A stretch of DNA of 11,971 nucleotides from Candidatus Uhrbacteria bacterium. GTDB taxonomy: Bacteria > Patescibacteriota > Patescibacteriia > UBA9934 > UBA10169. The translations under genes and the position numbers were made by a program. The stretch covers positions 4,379 to 16,349 of the forward strand of contig DNYJ01000015.1 of the NCBI GenBank assembly GCA_003505155.1, in the 5' to 3' direction. The notes under the pieces were generated by a model. The model was not told where the DNA came from. It did not search any database and saw only the letters and a program-made list of their open reading frames with translations. Shown piece by piece: positions 5,437 to 11,971 of this stretch (positions within the stretch are counted from its first letter, which is position 1; the number at the start of each line of letters is the position of its first letter).

Positions 5437-6657
5437 ATGCCATCAAAGGTCGAAAAATTAAAGAAAACCACCCCCGAGTTGCGGTTTCCCGGATTTGATG
5501 GGGAGTGGGAGGAGAAGAAGATGGGGGAGGTGATAGCCTTTTTAAAAGGTAAAGGAATTTCAAAGGACGACATAATCGGTGACGGAGTGAATAAATGTAT
5601 CCGTTATGGTGAGCTTTATACCGAGTATGGGGAGGTTGTGCAGAAGGTTGTTTCATTAACTAACGTTCCTGCGGAGCGGTCACTTGAAAGTAAGTTTGGT
5701 GATGTAATGATTCCATCTTCAGGAGAAACAGCTTGGGACATAGCCGTGGCAAGTTGTATCCTGGAAGATGGAGTGTTGCTTGGTGGTGATATGAATGTTT
5801 TGCGACCAAGTCATGAAACTGACGGAATTTTTTTGGCTTACTATCTTTCAAACGGATCAAAGAGAAATATTGCACGTTTGGCACAAGGTAATTCTGTTGT
5901 CCATCTCTACTCCTCTTATCTCAGGGGTCTGAAACTGTTAGTTCCGACGCTTCGGGAACAAAAAAAGATCGCTGACTTTCTTGGAACCATCGACGAGTGG
6001 ATCGAGAATTTGAAAGCGCAGAAGCGGGAATGGGAAGCGTATAAAAAGGGAATGATGCAGAAGATTTTCTCGCAGGAGATTCGGTTTAAGGATGAGGATG
6101 GAAATGAGTTTCCGGATTGGGAGGAGAAGAAGTTGGGTAGAGTTTCTGAAATCAATCCATCGTCGAGTGCTTTGCCAGAGGAGTTCAATTATGTTGATCT
6201 TGAAAGCGTCGATAAAGGAATATTATCGAATCCTATAAAACTTCAATTTGACGTAGCTCCAAGCCGAGCACAGCGGGTATTAAAAAGGGGTGACATATTA
6301 TTTCAGACAGTTCGTCCTTATCAGCAAAATAATCTTTTCTTTGATCTCGATGGCGACTACGTAGCATCGACAGGTTACGCTCAACTTAGAACAAAACAGG
6401 TACCACAATTTTGGTTTCAATATATCCATTCGAATAATTTTCTTCGCAAAGTACTATCGAGGTGCACCGGGACGAATTATCCAGCTATAAATAGTAGTGA
6501 CCTGAAAGGTACCCATGTTCAAGTTCCAGACTTAGCAGAACAAAAAAAGATCGCGGGGTTTTTGAGTTCTGTTGATGATCTGATAAGCTCTCATCAAGAA
6601 AAAATCACCCGTGCGGAGGAGTGGAAAAAGGGGTTAATGCAGAGGATGTTTGTATAG
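5437..6657 (+). CDS. hsdS: Type I restriction-modification specificity subunit HsdS
   Basis: HsdS (406 residues) reads the bipartite DNA target and scaffolds two HsdM and up to two HsdR subunits. It has two target recognition domains, TRD1 at about 33-170 and TRD2 at about 236-365. Each is introduced by a similar segment (ELRFPGFDGEWEEKKMG at 14-30; EIRFKDEDGNEFPDWEEKKLG at about 214-234) and closed by EQKKIA.FL followed by a helix ending in KKGMMQKIF (about 203-211) or KKGLMQRMF. This two-fold repeat is typical of full-length HsdS and implies one half-site per TRD. The frame is intact. The bound sequence cannot be predicted because TRDs are hypervariable. The start at 5437 has no properly spaced Shine-Dalgarno, and no ATG, GTG or TTG lies closely upstream in frame. 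Confidence 0.95.
   Translation: MPSKVEKLKKTTPELRFPGFDGEWEEKKMGEVIAFLKGKGISKDDIIGDGVNKCIRYGELYTEYGEVVQKVVSLTNVPAERSLESKFGDVMIPSSGETAWDIAVASCILEDGVLLGGDMNVLRPSHETDGIFLAYYLSNGSKRNIARLAQGNSVVHLYSSYLRGLKLLVPTLREQKKIADFLGTIDEWIENLKAQKREWEAYKKGMMQKIFSQEIRFKDEDGNEFPDWEEKKLGRVSEINPSSSALPEEFNYVDLESVDKGILSNPIKLQFDVAPSRAQRVLKRGDILFQTVRPYQQNNLFFDLDGDYVASTGYAQLRTKQVPQFWFQYIHSNNFLRKVLSRCTGTNYPAINSSDLKGTHVQVPDLAEQKKIAGFLSSVDDLISSHQEKITRAEEWKKGLMQRMFV
5506..5525 (+). repeat. hsdS direct repeat A, copy 1
   Basis: This stretch is TGGGAGGAGAAGAAG followed by ATGGG and encodes WEEKKMG before TRD1. It matches the copy at 6118-6137 at 19 of 20 positions. The offset of 612 bases (204 codons) keeps both in the same frame. 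Confidence 0.8.
5956..5972 (+). repeat. hsdS direct repeat B, copy 1 (contains A7)
   Basis: GAACAAAAAAAGATCGC, encoding EQKKIA after TRD1, is identical over 17 bases to 6538-6554. The offset is 582 bases (194 codons), in the same frame. The seven-A run is a possible slippage site. Confidence 0.85.
6118..6137 (+). repeat. hsdS direct repeat A, copy 2
   Basis: This is the second copy of repeat A, encoding WEEKKLG before TRD2. It differs from copy 1 at one base (T instead of A at the sixteenth position). Confidence 0.8.
6538..6554 (+). repeat. hsdS direct repeat B, copy 2 (contains A7)
   Basis: This 17-base copy is identical to 5956-5972 and again encodes EQKKIA, here after TRD2. The surrounding DNA has diverged at synonymous positions, so the retained identity, including A7, stands out. 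Confidence 0.85.
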
Positions 6658-6703
6658 TATGTGTCAAAATAAAACTTGTGAGTATATTTATGCAAAGGAG
6701 AAA

Positions 6704-6997
6704 ATGAGCCGTGCTATTTATATTTTGGCGACCGGGGAGGACGAAATACGGAGAAGATTATTTTATGCCACAACACAACTTCATGTCTTGAATCGATCAG
6801 AAACATTACCTAAACCACTCTGGAACGAGTGGGAGAAAATATGGAATCAATTAACAAAATTTGGCATCGACTATTGCATCTCAGGTGAAGAAAGAATGGG
6901 ATCGATTGAGCACACAATGAAAAGAATTAAGAAGAAAACAGCACGCGCAATTGCGGAAAATATTTATCATCTCTTCGTAGAATTAAGAAACTATTGA
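6704..6997 (+). CDS. Small, mostly helical cytoplasmic protein, function unknown
   Basis: I do not recognise this 97-residue protein with certainty. It opens MSRAIYILATGEDEIRRRL and is predicted to be largely helical. Notable segments are ATGEDEIRRRLFYATTQL (9-26), a Trp-rich stretch LWNEWEKIWNQLT (39-51) and a basic C-terminal half with MKRIKKKTARAIAENIYHLF (72-91). There is no signal peptide or membrane segment. The start at 6704 is preferred over in-frame ATGs at 6650 (inside hsdS) and 6659 because AAGGAG sits at 6695-6700, the one clear Shine-Dalgarno close to a start in this operon, though its three-base spacing is short. The next gene follows after 8 bases, so the two small genes look like a pair. 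A toxin-antitoxin pair, a structural partner of the R-M complex or a regulator are all possible. Confidence 0.7.
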   Translation: MSRAIYILATGEDEIRRRLFYATTQLHVLNRSETLPKPLWNEWEKIWNQLTKFGIDYCISGEERMGSIEHTMKRIKKKTARAIAENIYHLFVELRNY

Positions 6998-7005
6998 TTA
7001 ATTAT

Positions 7006-7251
7006 ATGTCGCTAATCGTAATAGCAAGAATTGGAGCGGATGAATCTACGGAAGTCGGATTTATTCCAACTCTACAATTGGAAGAGCACGATCTACCGAG
7101 AACAACCATCACTCCTTTTCACTTCGGTCGTGAATCCGGGAAAGAGACTTATGAGGAAGCGATAGCTGTCGCTGAAAGAGAGGCGATGCGGATTATGAAT
7201 GGGCGGTATCCAGAAGGAACAAAGTATCAAGTTGAAAGGGAGGAGAGATAA
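7006..7251 (+). CDS. Small protein of unknown function (81 residues)
   Basis: This protein is not recognised. An N-terminal strand-rich part (SLIVIARIGADESTEVGFIP, 2-21) and a middle segment with TITPFHFGR (34-42) are followed by a helix rich in Glu and Ala (about 48-65) and a charged tail. No membrane segment or signal peptide is seen. ATG 7006 is chosen over a TTG at 6994, which would overlap the previous stop; neither has a Shine-Dalgarno. It lies 8 bases after the 97-residue gene and 23 before the membrane-protein gene, all on the same strand, so co-transcription is likely. Together with its upstream neighbour it could form a two-component module, but nothing in the sequence shows the function. 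Confidence 0.65.
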   Translation: MSLIVIARIGADESTEVGFIPTLQLEEHDLPRTTITPFHFGRESGKETYEEAIAVAEREAMRIMNGRYPEGTKYQVEREER

Positions 7252-7274
7252 ATTAGTGTGACTCGGCCATTTTT

Positions 7275-7904
7275 ATGGAAAATGAAATCCTGTCTGAAAT
7301 CTTAAGGAATCTAAATGAGCTTGTTTTGTTTTCAAACGATCCATTAAAGGATTATTCATTCTGGATTTCGGTTGCTAACGTTTTGCTTGTCGGTGGTACC
7401 TTGTGGTTTCTGATTCGCTACACAAATGCTACTGAAAAAATGAAAGACGAAATTATTCGTCAAACAGATTTAGAGCAATCTCCTGTGGTGATTTTGTGTG
7501 TTGGAGATATTAAGGATGCTGTTGAAGATAAGCATGATTATGCAAAGCAACAACAACGAAGGGCTAAGTTTTCGGATTTTCTTATAAGGAGAAGGTTGGA
7601 CGATGGAAATTCTGATTATTATCTAGCACTTCGGAACGTCGGTAATGGGACTGCGTTTAATGTTACGGTTGAGAAGGATAATCTGGAAACTGCCCGGTAT
7701 CAGTCGAGATTCTTGGCCCCAAATAACGATGAGCAAAAGTTTCTTATGCAACGAACAGGAAGTAAGAAAATTGAATCTTGGGGAGATTTTACTGGGAGCC
7801 CAATAGTGATAACTTGCAATGATATGAGCGGTAAGACGTATGTGTTTGAGTTCGAGATTAAAAATCTGGAGGAAAAGACGGTTCAGTTTATTAAGAAGAT
7901 TTAG
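7275..7904 (+). CDS. Membrane-anchored protein with one N-terminal transmembrane helix, function unknown
   Basis: The 209-residue protein has a short N-terminal helix (1-20), a single transmembrane segment at about 29-49 (FWISVANVLLVGGTLWFLIRY), then a positively and negatively charged linker (50-110) with YAKQQQRRAKF and LIRRRLDDG. The C-terminal domain (about 112-205) alternates short strands, including YLALRNVGNGTAFNVTVE and SPIVITCNDMSGKTYVFEFE, and suggests an immunoglobulin-like or other beta-sandwich fold. Basic residues after the helix favour a cytoplasmic C-terminal domain, though orientation is not certain. No enzymatic motif is seen. Its stop is 3 bases before the hsdR start, a very tight link that suggests coupled synthesis with the restriction subunit. 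It may tether or sense something at the membrane; this is speculation. Confidence 0.75.
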   Translation: MENEILSEILRNLNELVLFSNDPLKDYSFWISVANVLLVGGTLWFLIRYTNATEKMKDEIIRQTDLEQSPVVILCVGDIKDAVEDKHDYAKQQQRRAKFSDFLIRRRLDDGNSDYYLALRNVGNGTAFNVTVEKDNLETARYQSRFLAPNNDEQKFLMQRTGSKKIESWGDFTGSPIVITCNDMSGKTYVFEFEIKNLEEKTVQFIKKI

Positions 7905-7907
7905 TCT

Positions 7908-10709
7908 ATGCCCCATCAATCTGAACAACAGCTTGAAACGACCTTCATCAAACAGCTCCAGCGGTTGGGGTTTGAGGGGGTTGTTTTGGAGGGTAGTACG
8001 GCGATGGAGGGGAATTTGCGGAAACAGCTTGAGGTGTTTAATAAGACAGTATTCACAGATGGGGAGTTTTCTCGGATATTGAATCATCTCAATCGCGGCG
8101 ATCGGTTTGAGAAGGCGAAGAAGTTGCGAGATCGATTTGTTTTGAAGCGAGACGATGAATCGGACTTTTGGGTTCGGTTTTTTAATATGGATCAGTGGTG
8201 CCAGAATGAGTATCAAGTCGCGCAACAGATGACACAGATTGGGCGGTATGAGAATCGGTATGACGTGACATTGCTCATCAACGGACTCCCGCTTGTGCAG
8301 ATTGAGCTGAAGCGTAGAGGGATGGATCTCAAGGAGGCGTTCAATCAGATTCAGCGGTATCACAAACATTCATTTGCCGGGACGTTGTTTGAGTACGTGC
8401 AGATTTTTGTTATCTCAAACGGAGTGAACACGAAGTATTTTGCGAACAATCCAAAGCAGTCATTTGAACAGACGTTTTTTTGGACGGACGTGGATAATCG
8501 GAAGATCACGTCGTTGGAAGATTTCGCTGAAGTGTTTTTGGAAAAGTGTGCAGTTTCGCAGATGATCGCGGAGTATATTGTGCTTGCGGAAGCGTTGCAG
8601 ATTCCCATGATTCTACGTCCTTACCAGTATTATGCCGTAAGGGCGATTGTTGATCGGGTAAAGCACAACCACAACAAGAACGGCTATATCTGGCATACGA
8701 CAGGATCTGGGAAGACGTTGACGTCTTACAAGGCGAGTCAGATTTTGAGCCGTATTCCGGAAGTGAAAAAGGTGTTGTTTGTGGTGGATCGGAAGGATCT
8801 CGATATTCAAACAACCAAGGAGTTCAATTCATTCTCGGATGGTTCCGTGGATGGAACAGATAATACAAGCGCGCTTGTGCGTCAGTTGCAGAATCCCAAT
8901 CAGGTGCTCATTGTAACCACGATTCAAAAACTTGATCGAGCGATCAGTCGGCCGGCGTATTTGGAAAGATTTGAACATCTTGCAAATGAAAAAGTCGTCG
9001 TGATCTTTGACGAGTGTCATCGAAGTCAATTTGGCCGGACTCACGCGCGGATTAACGGGTTCTTTAAGAATACACAACTGTTTGGTTTTACGGGTACACC
9101 AATCTTTGCGGAAAATCATGTTGGAGGCGTGACAACGACGGACGTTTTTGGGGAGGCGCTTCATAAGTACATCATCACGAATGCGATTTCAGATAACAAC
9201 GTTTTGGGTTTTGCCGTTGAATACGTCGGTAAGTACACGCAGAAAGATCCTGATACATTGGACGCGGATATTTTTGCGGATATCGAAGTTGAGAGAATTG
9301 ACACAAAGGAGTTGTTAGAAAGCGAGGATCGACTGAACAAGATTTCAGACTATGTTCTTGCGGACTGGAAACGAAAAACCAAGAGCGGAAAGTTCAATGC
9401 GCTGTTTGCGGTTTCAAGTATAGAGGTGCTGAAACGGTACTATGGACTCCTCATGAAAAAGAAGTCCGATGATTTTACGATCGCTACAATTTTTTCCTAT
9501 CAAGCAAACGAGGGTGATCATGAGGATTACTTAGACATCGACAGCTTTATTGATTCAGATGATCCGTTGAACAAACACTCTCGGGATTTTCTTGAGGATT
9601 GCATTCGTGAGTACAACGAGCGGTTCGGGACGAACTTTTCTACAGAGCGGTTTGATGAGTATTACAAAGATCTCCAGAAGCGTATCAAGCGAAAGGAGGT
9701 AGATCTCGTACTCGTCGTGAATATGTTCCTGACAGGATTTGACAGCCCACTTTTAAATACTCTGTTCCTCGATAAGAACTTGCGATATCACGGTTTGGTT
9801 CAGGCTTACTCGCGCACGAATCGTTTGTTGAATTCGGATAAACCTCATGGGAACATCGTGACGTTCCGTAATCTTAAAACAGCTACGGACAAGGCTTTGG
9901 CATTGTTTGGTGATGAGAATGCGCGGGAGGTGGTGTTTAAAAAGTCTTATGAAGAACAAAAGGTAGATTTTGTAGGTCAATTAGGCTGGTTAAAGCAGAT
10001 TGCTCCTGATGTGCTTTCAGTAGATACATTACAAAGTGAAGAAGAGAAGGCGGAGTTTATAAAGGCATTCCGAGATCTATTACGAACGAAGTCATCACTG
10101 GAGACCTTTGCTGAATTTTCATTTGAAGATGTTGGAATAGGTGAGCAAGAATTTTACGATTATCAGAGCAAATATCTTGATCTTTATGAGGAGCGTAGCC
10201 GGAATGAGTCAGAAGCGGAATCTATTCTTGATGATATTGATTTTGAGATCGAGCTGACCATGCGCGATCTCGTAAACTTTGATTACATTATTCGTTTGAT
10301 CGCTGGACTCAAGGAAGTGACGTCGGACAAGATTCGCGAGAAGAAGACGGAAGAGATCCTCAAGATTTTCGATCGCGATGTTATGTTGCGAAAGAAAAAA
10401 GAGCTGATTCGAAAGTTCATCGAGGAAAGTTTACCACGTATACCAACATCGGAGGATGTTGAAGATGCCTTTGAAGAGTTTTGGACGGCCGAGCGTCAGC
10501 ATGAACTGGAGAAAACAGCGAAAGAGGAAGGGATGAATCCAGACGATCTTCATGCTTTGCTCGGGGAGTATCTGTATACCCAGCGACTGCCTCGCGGCCA
10601 GGAAATTGTGGATTTACTTCCAACTCCACCTCGTATTCTCGAGCGCCAGGGAATCGTGGATCGCATCAAGGGCGCTTTGACGAATATTGTTGACGTATTT
10701 GAGTGGTAA
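7908..10709 (+). CDS. hsdR: Type I restriction enzyme subunit HsdR (nuclease and ATP-dependent translocase)
   Basis: HsdR (933 residues) binds the HsdM2-HsdS core at unmethylated sites, pumps DNA with ATP and cuts at a distance. The N-terminal nuclease has the PD-(D/E)xK set: D119 in RYDV, E133-L-K135 in QIELKRRG, and Q147-x-x-x-Y151. The SF2 helicase motor shows Walker A TGSGKT (265-270), the DEAD-type box DECH (368-371), GFTGTP (393-398), VVNMFLTGFDSP (602-613) and motif VI QAYSRTNR (632-639). A helical C-terminal region follows (about 660-933). All key residues are present and the frame is open, so it should be active. Nuclease spacing and motifs resemble the EcoR124I (type IC) enzyme, although at 933 residues it is somewhat shorter. 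The start at 7908 follows the membrane gene by 3 bases and has no Shine-Dalgarno. No terminator is evident after it. Confidence 0.97.
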   Translation: MPHQSEQQLETTFIKQLQRLGFEGVVLEGSTAMEGNLRKQLEVFNKTVFTDGEFSRILNHLNRGDRFEKAKKLRDRFVLKRDDESDFWVRFFNMDQWCQNEYQVAQQMTQIGRYENRYDVTLLINGLPLVQIELKRRGMDLKEAFNQIQRYHKHSFAGTLFEYVQIFVISNGVNTKYFANNPKQSFEQTFFWTDVDNRKITSLEDFAEVFLEKCAVSQMIAEYIVLAEALQIPMILRPYQYYAVRAIVDRVKHNHNKNGYIWHTTGSGKTLTSYKASQILSRIPEVKKVLFVVDRKDLDIQTTKEFNSFSDGSVDGTDNTSALVRQLQNPNQVLIVTTIQKLDRAISRPAYLERFEHLANEKVVVIFDECHRSQFGRTHARINGFFKNTQLFGFTGTPIFAENHVGGVTTTDVFGEALHKYIITNAISDNNVLGFAVEYVGKYTQKDPDTLDADIFADIEVERIDTKELLESEDRLNKISDYVLADWKRKTKSGKFNALFAVSSIEVLKRYYGLLMKKKSDDFTIATIFSYQANEGDHEDYLDIDSFIDSDDPLNKHSRDFLEDCIREYNERFGTNFSTERFDEYYKDLQKRIKRKEVDLVLVVNMFLTGFDSPLLNTLFLDKNLRYHGLVQAYSRTNRLLNSDKPHGNIVTFRNLKTATDKALALFGDENAREVVFKKSYEEQKVDFVGQLGWLKQIAPDVLSVDTLQSEEEKAEFIKAFRDLLRTKSSLETFAEFSFEDVGIGEQEFYDYQSKYLDLYEERSRNESEAESILDDIDFEIELTMRDLVNFDYIIRLIAGLKEVTSDKIREKKTEEILKIFDRDVMLRKKKELIRKFIEESLPRIPTSEDVEDAFEEFWTAERQHELEKTAKEEGMNPDDLHALLGEYLYTQRLPRGQEIVDLLPTPPRILERQGIVDRIKGALTNIVDVFEW

Positions 10710-10735
10710 ATAAGAAGGAGGTTGAGGTCGCACCT

Positions 10736-10789
10736 ATGAATCGTGTAGCAGAAACGGCTATTGTTTCGAGATTTTCGATGATACAATAG
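10736..10789 (+). other. 17-codon ORF downstream of hsdR, preceded by AAGGAGG
   Basis: A frame from ATG 10736 to TAG 10787-10789 encodes 17 residues beginning MNRVAETAIV. AAGGAGG at 10715-10721 lies 14 bases before the ATG, longer than usual. The ORF overlaps the promoter of the next gene completely, so it is more likely incidental or a remnant than a functional peptide gene. Confidence 0.12.
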
Positions 10790-10790
10790 C
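10757..10790. promoter_or_regulatory. 8-bp inverted repeat overlapping the next gene's -10 (candidate operator)
   Basis: GCTATTGT (10757-10764) and ACAATAGC (10783-10790) are perfect reverse complements separated by 18 bases. The right arm covers most of the -10 hexamer and the left arm covers the position of a -35, so a dimeric repressor binding here would block the promoter. There is no T-run after the repeat on the plus strand, which argues against an hsdR terminator. Confidence 0.4.
10779..10787 (+). promoter_or_regulatory. Extended -10 promoter, near-leaderless, for the right-flank gene
   Basis: TGATACAAT matches an extended -10 element and ends 9 bases before the ATG at 10797, the same spacing as at the kinase operon on the other flank. 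Transcription should begin about at the start codon. TTGTTT at 10761-10766 is a possible -35 but with a short 15-base spacer. Confidence 0.6.
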
Positions 10791-10796
10791 ACCACT

Positions 10797-11971
10797 ATGC
10801 GGATATTTGACCGACGCGTGCCACTCACGGAGGAACAACGGCGCGAAGTGGACTACCGGACGATTCAGGCGGGAAAAGAACGCCTGAAAGATGTCATCGG
10901 AGATCGAGAACAGCTTTTTGAAATTCCCGAAGTGCAGGAAATGGAAAAAGCCCTCTCGGCGTTTATGGCAAGGGTGGCGGAGAAAGCCGCTCAACGGGAG
11001 TTTTTTGAGAAAGAAGAACGTGAAGAGATGATGCACCATCTCGCCGAGAAAATCTCGGCGGTTCTGACCATGTTGGAAGCGCAGGACAAGCGTCGTCTCG
11101 CCTCGTTCATTTCTGATGAACCGGAAAGTGTGGAAGAGACGCTTCGTTCTTTTGACCGCGATGTGGCGGATTTGGATGAGCAACTCGAAGGTTATTCGGA
11201 GGAAGATTCAAAGAATGAGGAACTTCTGGCGACCAAAGACGATCTCCTGTTTTTTAGGAATGGGCTGTGGCGGCAGGTTCAGTTGGGACACATGAGTTTG
11301 GATGACAAGATGTCTCGGGAGGAGCGTGAGTCGTTCGCACAGGACGTCGGGCAATTGGGCGAGCGTCCGGGATTCGCGCAAACGGGAAAGACGGTTGAAG
11401 AACTGGGGCAAGAAGCGGCTATGGCCATCGTTGGAGAATACGAACGCATACTTGCCGTGCATAAGGTTCTTATCGGTTTGGAAGCGAAGTATTCCGATGA
11501 GGAAATTCTCTCTCATCTTCGCGAGGCGATTCCTCCGGAGGCGGCGATTGATGCGGAAAGTCTCATGGAAGAAATGAAGGCACAGCGCGCGGAGGGGGAG
11601 TCGAAAGAGATCACGAATCTGCGTCTGTATGTTCGTCTCATGGGCGCGTTGTTTAAAGGCCGCGCTCTTCATGCGGCCGGTTTTTCCGGAGGGGTTGCCT
11701 TGCTGGGATATTTGGCGCCGCAGATGGCGGGACAGTTTGGTGAATTCGGAAGAACCGGAGAGATTGGAGATGCCGTGGAGGGAGCTGGATTCGGTCTCAT
11801 GTCTTCTTTGGCTCAAGTGGAACTTGCAAGGAGGCTTTCCTCTTTTTTGAATGAACGGCTTTATACGGAAGCCGGGTTGGCGTCGCGTCTTGTTGAAGCC
11901 GTCATCAATTCCTCCCCGGATCTCTTCACAAAAATGGATTACGGATTGGTGCGCAAGTATGTTGAAGATGC
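10797..11971 (+). CDS. Large charged helical protein of unknown function, N-terminal part (runs off the right edge)
   Basis: The frame is open from ATG 10797 to the window end, giving 391 codons with no stop; the gene continues beyond. I do not recognise the protein. It begins MRIFDRRVPLTEEQRREVDY and is rich in Glu, Arg, Ala and Leu, with long predicted helices and coiled-coil-like stretches (about 15-150 and 230-290). A Gly- and Ala-containing hydrophobic segment (FSGGVALLGYLAPQMAG) near residues 297-313 is too short and mixed for a sure membrane helix. There is no signal peptide, so a cytoplasmic scaffold-like protein is plausible. Codon choice at third positions is GC-richer than in the R-M operon and similar to the left flank, indicating resident DNA. 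Its promoter lies directly upstream and implies a near-leaderless mRNA. Confidence 0.75.
   Translation, partial: MRIFDRRVPLTEEQRREVDYRTIQAGKERLKDVIGDREQLFEIPEVQEMEKALSAFMARVAEKAAQREFFEKEEREEMMHHLAEKISAVLTMLEAQDKRRLASFISDEPESVEETLRSFDRDVADLDEQLEGYSEEDSKNEELLATKDDLLFFRNGLWRQVQLGHMSLDDKMSREERESFAQDVGQLGERPGFAQTGKTVEELGQEAAMAIVGEYERILAVHKVLIGLEAKYSDEEILSHLREAIPPEAAIDAESLMEEMKAQRAEGESKEITNLRLYVRLMGALFKGRALHAAGFSGGVALLGYLAPQMAGQFGEFGRTGEIGDAVEGAGFGLMSSLAQVELARRLSSFLNERLYTEAGLASRLVEAVINSSPDLFTKMDYGLVRKYVED

Noticed and set aside
6650..6703. Longer N terminus for the 97-residue protein, overlapping hsdS
   Set aside because: The added residues (MYSMCQNKTCEYIYAKEK) look unlike the rest, and the good Shine-Dalgarno AAGGAG sits just before the ATG at 6704.
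7623..8369. 248-codon minus-strand frame, Leu/Ile-rich
   Set aside because: It spans the end of the membrane gene and the nuclease domain of hsdR, both well supported on the other strand; the Leu/Ile richness arises from antisense reading of Lys/Asn/Gln codons.
11208..11816. 202-codon minus-strand frame at the right end
   Set aside because: The plus strand is open through the whole region from a promoter-preceded ATG, and the minus translation is Arg/His/Phe-rich without a recognisable fold.
1..11971. tRNA, rRNA, CRISPR array or transposase
   Set aside because: No cloverleaf-like ends, repeat-spacer pattern or transposase motifs were seen on either strand by eye.

Overview
The window is bacterial DNA read with the standard code: TGA serves as a genuine stop at positions 3852-3854 and 6995-6997, which argues against the code-25 lineages. 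Two flanks of higher GC (hand-counted 60-base samples: 62% at 1261-1320 and 55% at 11401-11460) enclose a lower-GC block (43% at 4501-4560, 38% at 6901-6960). Most starts lack a Shine-Dalgarno motif, and both flanking genes have a promoter -10 box 9 bases from the ATG, so their transcripts should be nearly leaderless. A candidate-phyla (Patescibacteria-like) host is possible, but this is a weak inference.

Left flank (1-2144, minus strand): a tight sugar-metabolism operon. A PfkB/ribokinase-family kinase (2144-1173) overlaps by ATGA a DUF2090-type aldolase-like protein (1176-343). After 28 bases a second PfkB kinase begins (314 to the window edge, truncated). A kinase next to DUF2090 recalls the IolC kinase-DUF2090 fusions of inositol catabolism, here as separate genes, but the true substrate is unknown.

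Divergent control region (2145-2270): an extended -10 promoter for the kinase operon, a 12-bp perfect palindrome, a near-consensus promoter for the plus-strand operon, then a terminator-like hairpin with a U-rich tail inside the predicted leader of hsdM.

Centre (2271-10709, plus strand): a complete type I restriction-modification locus with embedded cargo, in the order hsdM, an AlbA_2 (Schlafen-type)/GHKL-like/winged-helix protein, hsdS, a 97-residue helical protein, an 81-residue protein, a membrane-anchored 209-residue protein, hsdR. The AlbA_2 gene overlaps hsdM by ATGA, and hsdR starts 3 bases after the membrane gene, so the cargo is translationally tied to restriction subunits. HsdM (methylation), HsdS (target recognition) and HsdR (ATP-driven translocation and cleavage) carry all expected motifs and look intact. 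The cargo roles are unknown; they may regulate or extend the system.

Right flank (10797 to the edge, plus strand): the first 391 codons of a large, charged, mostly helical protein I do not recognise, driven by an extended -10 promoter overlapped by an 8-bp inverted repeat. No rRNA, tRNA, CRISPR array or insertion sequence was seen.
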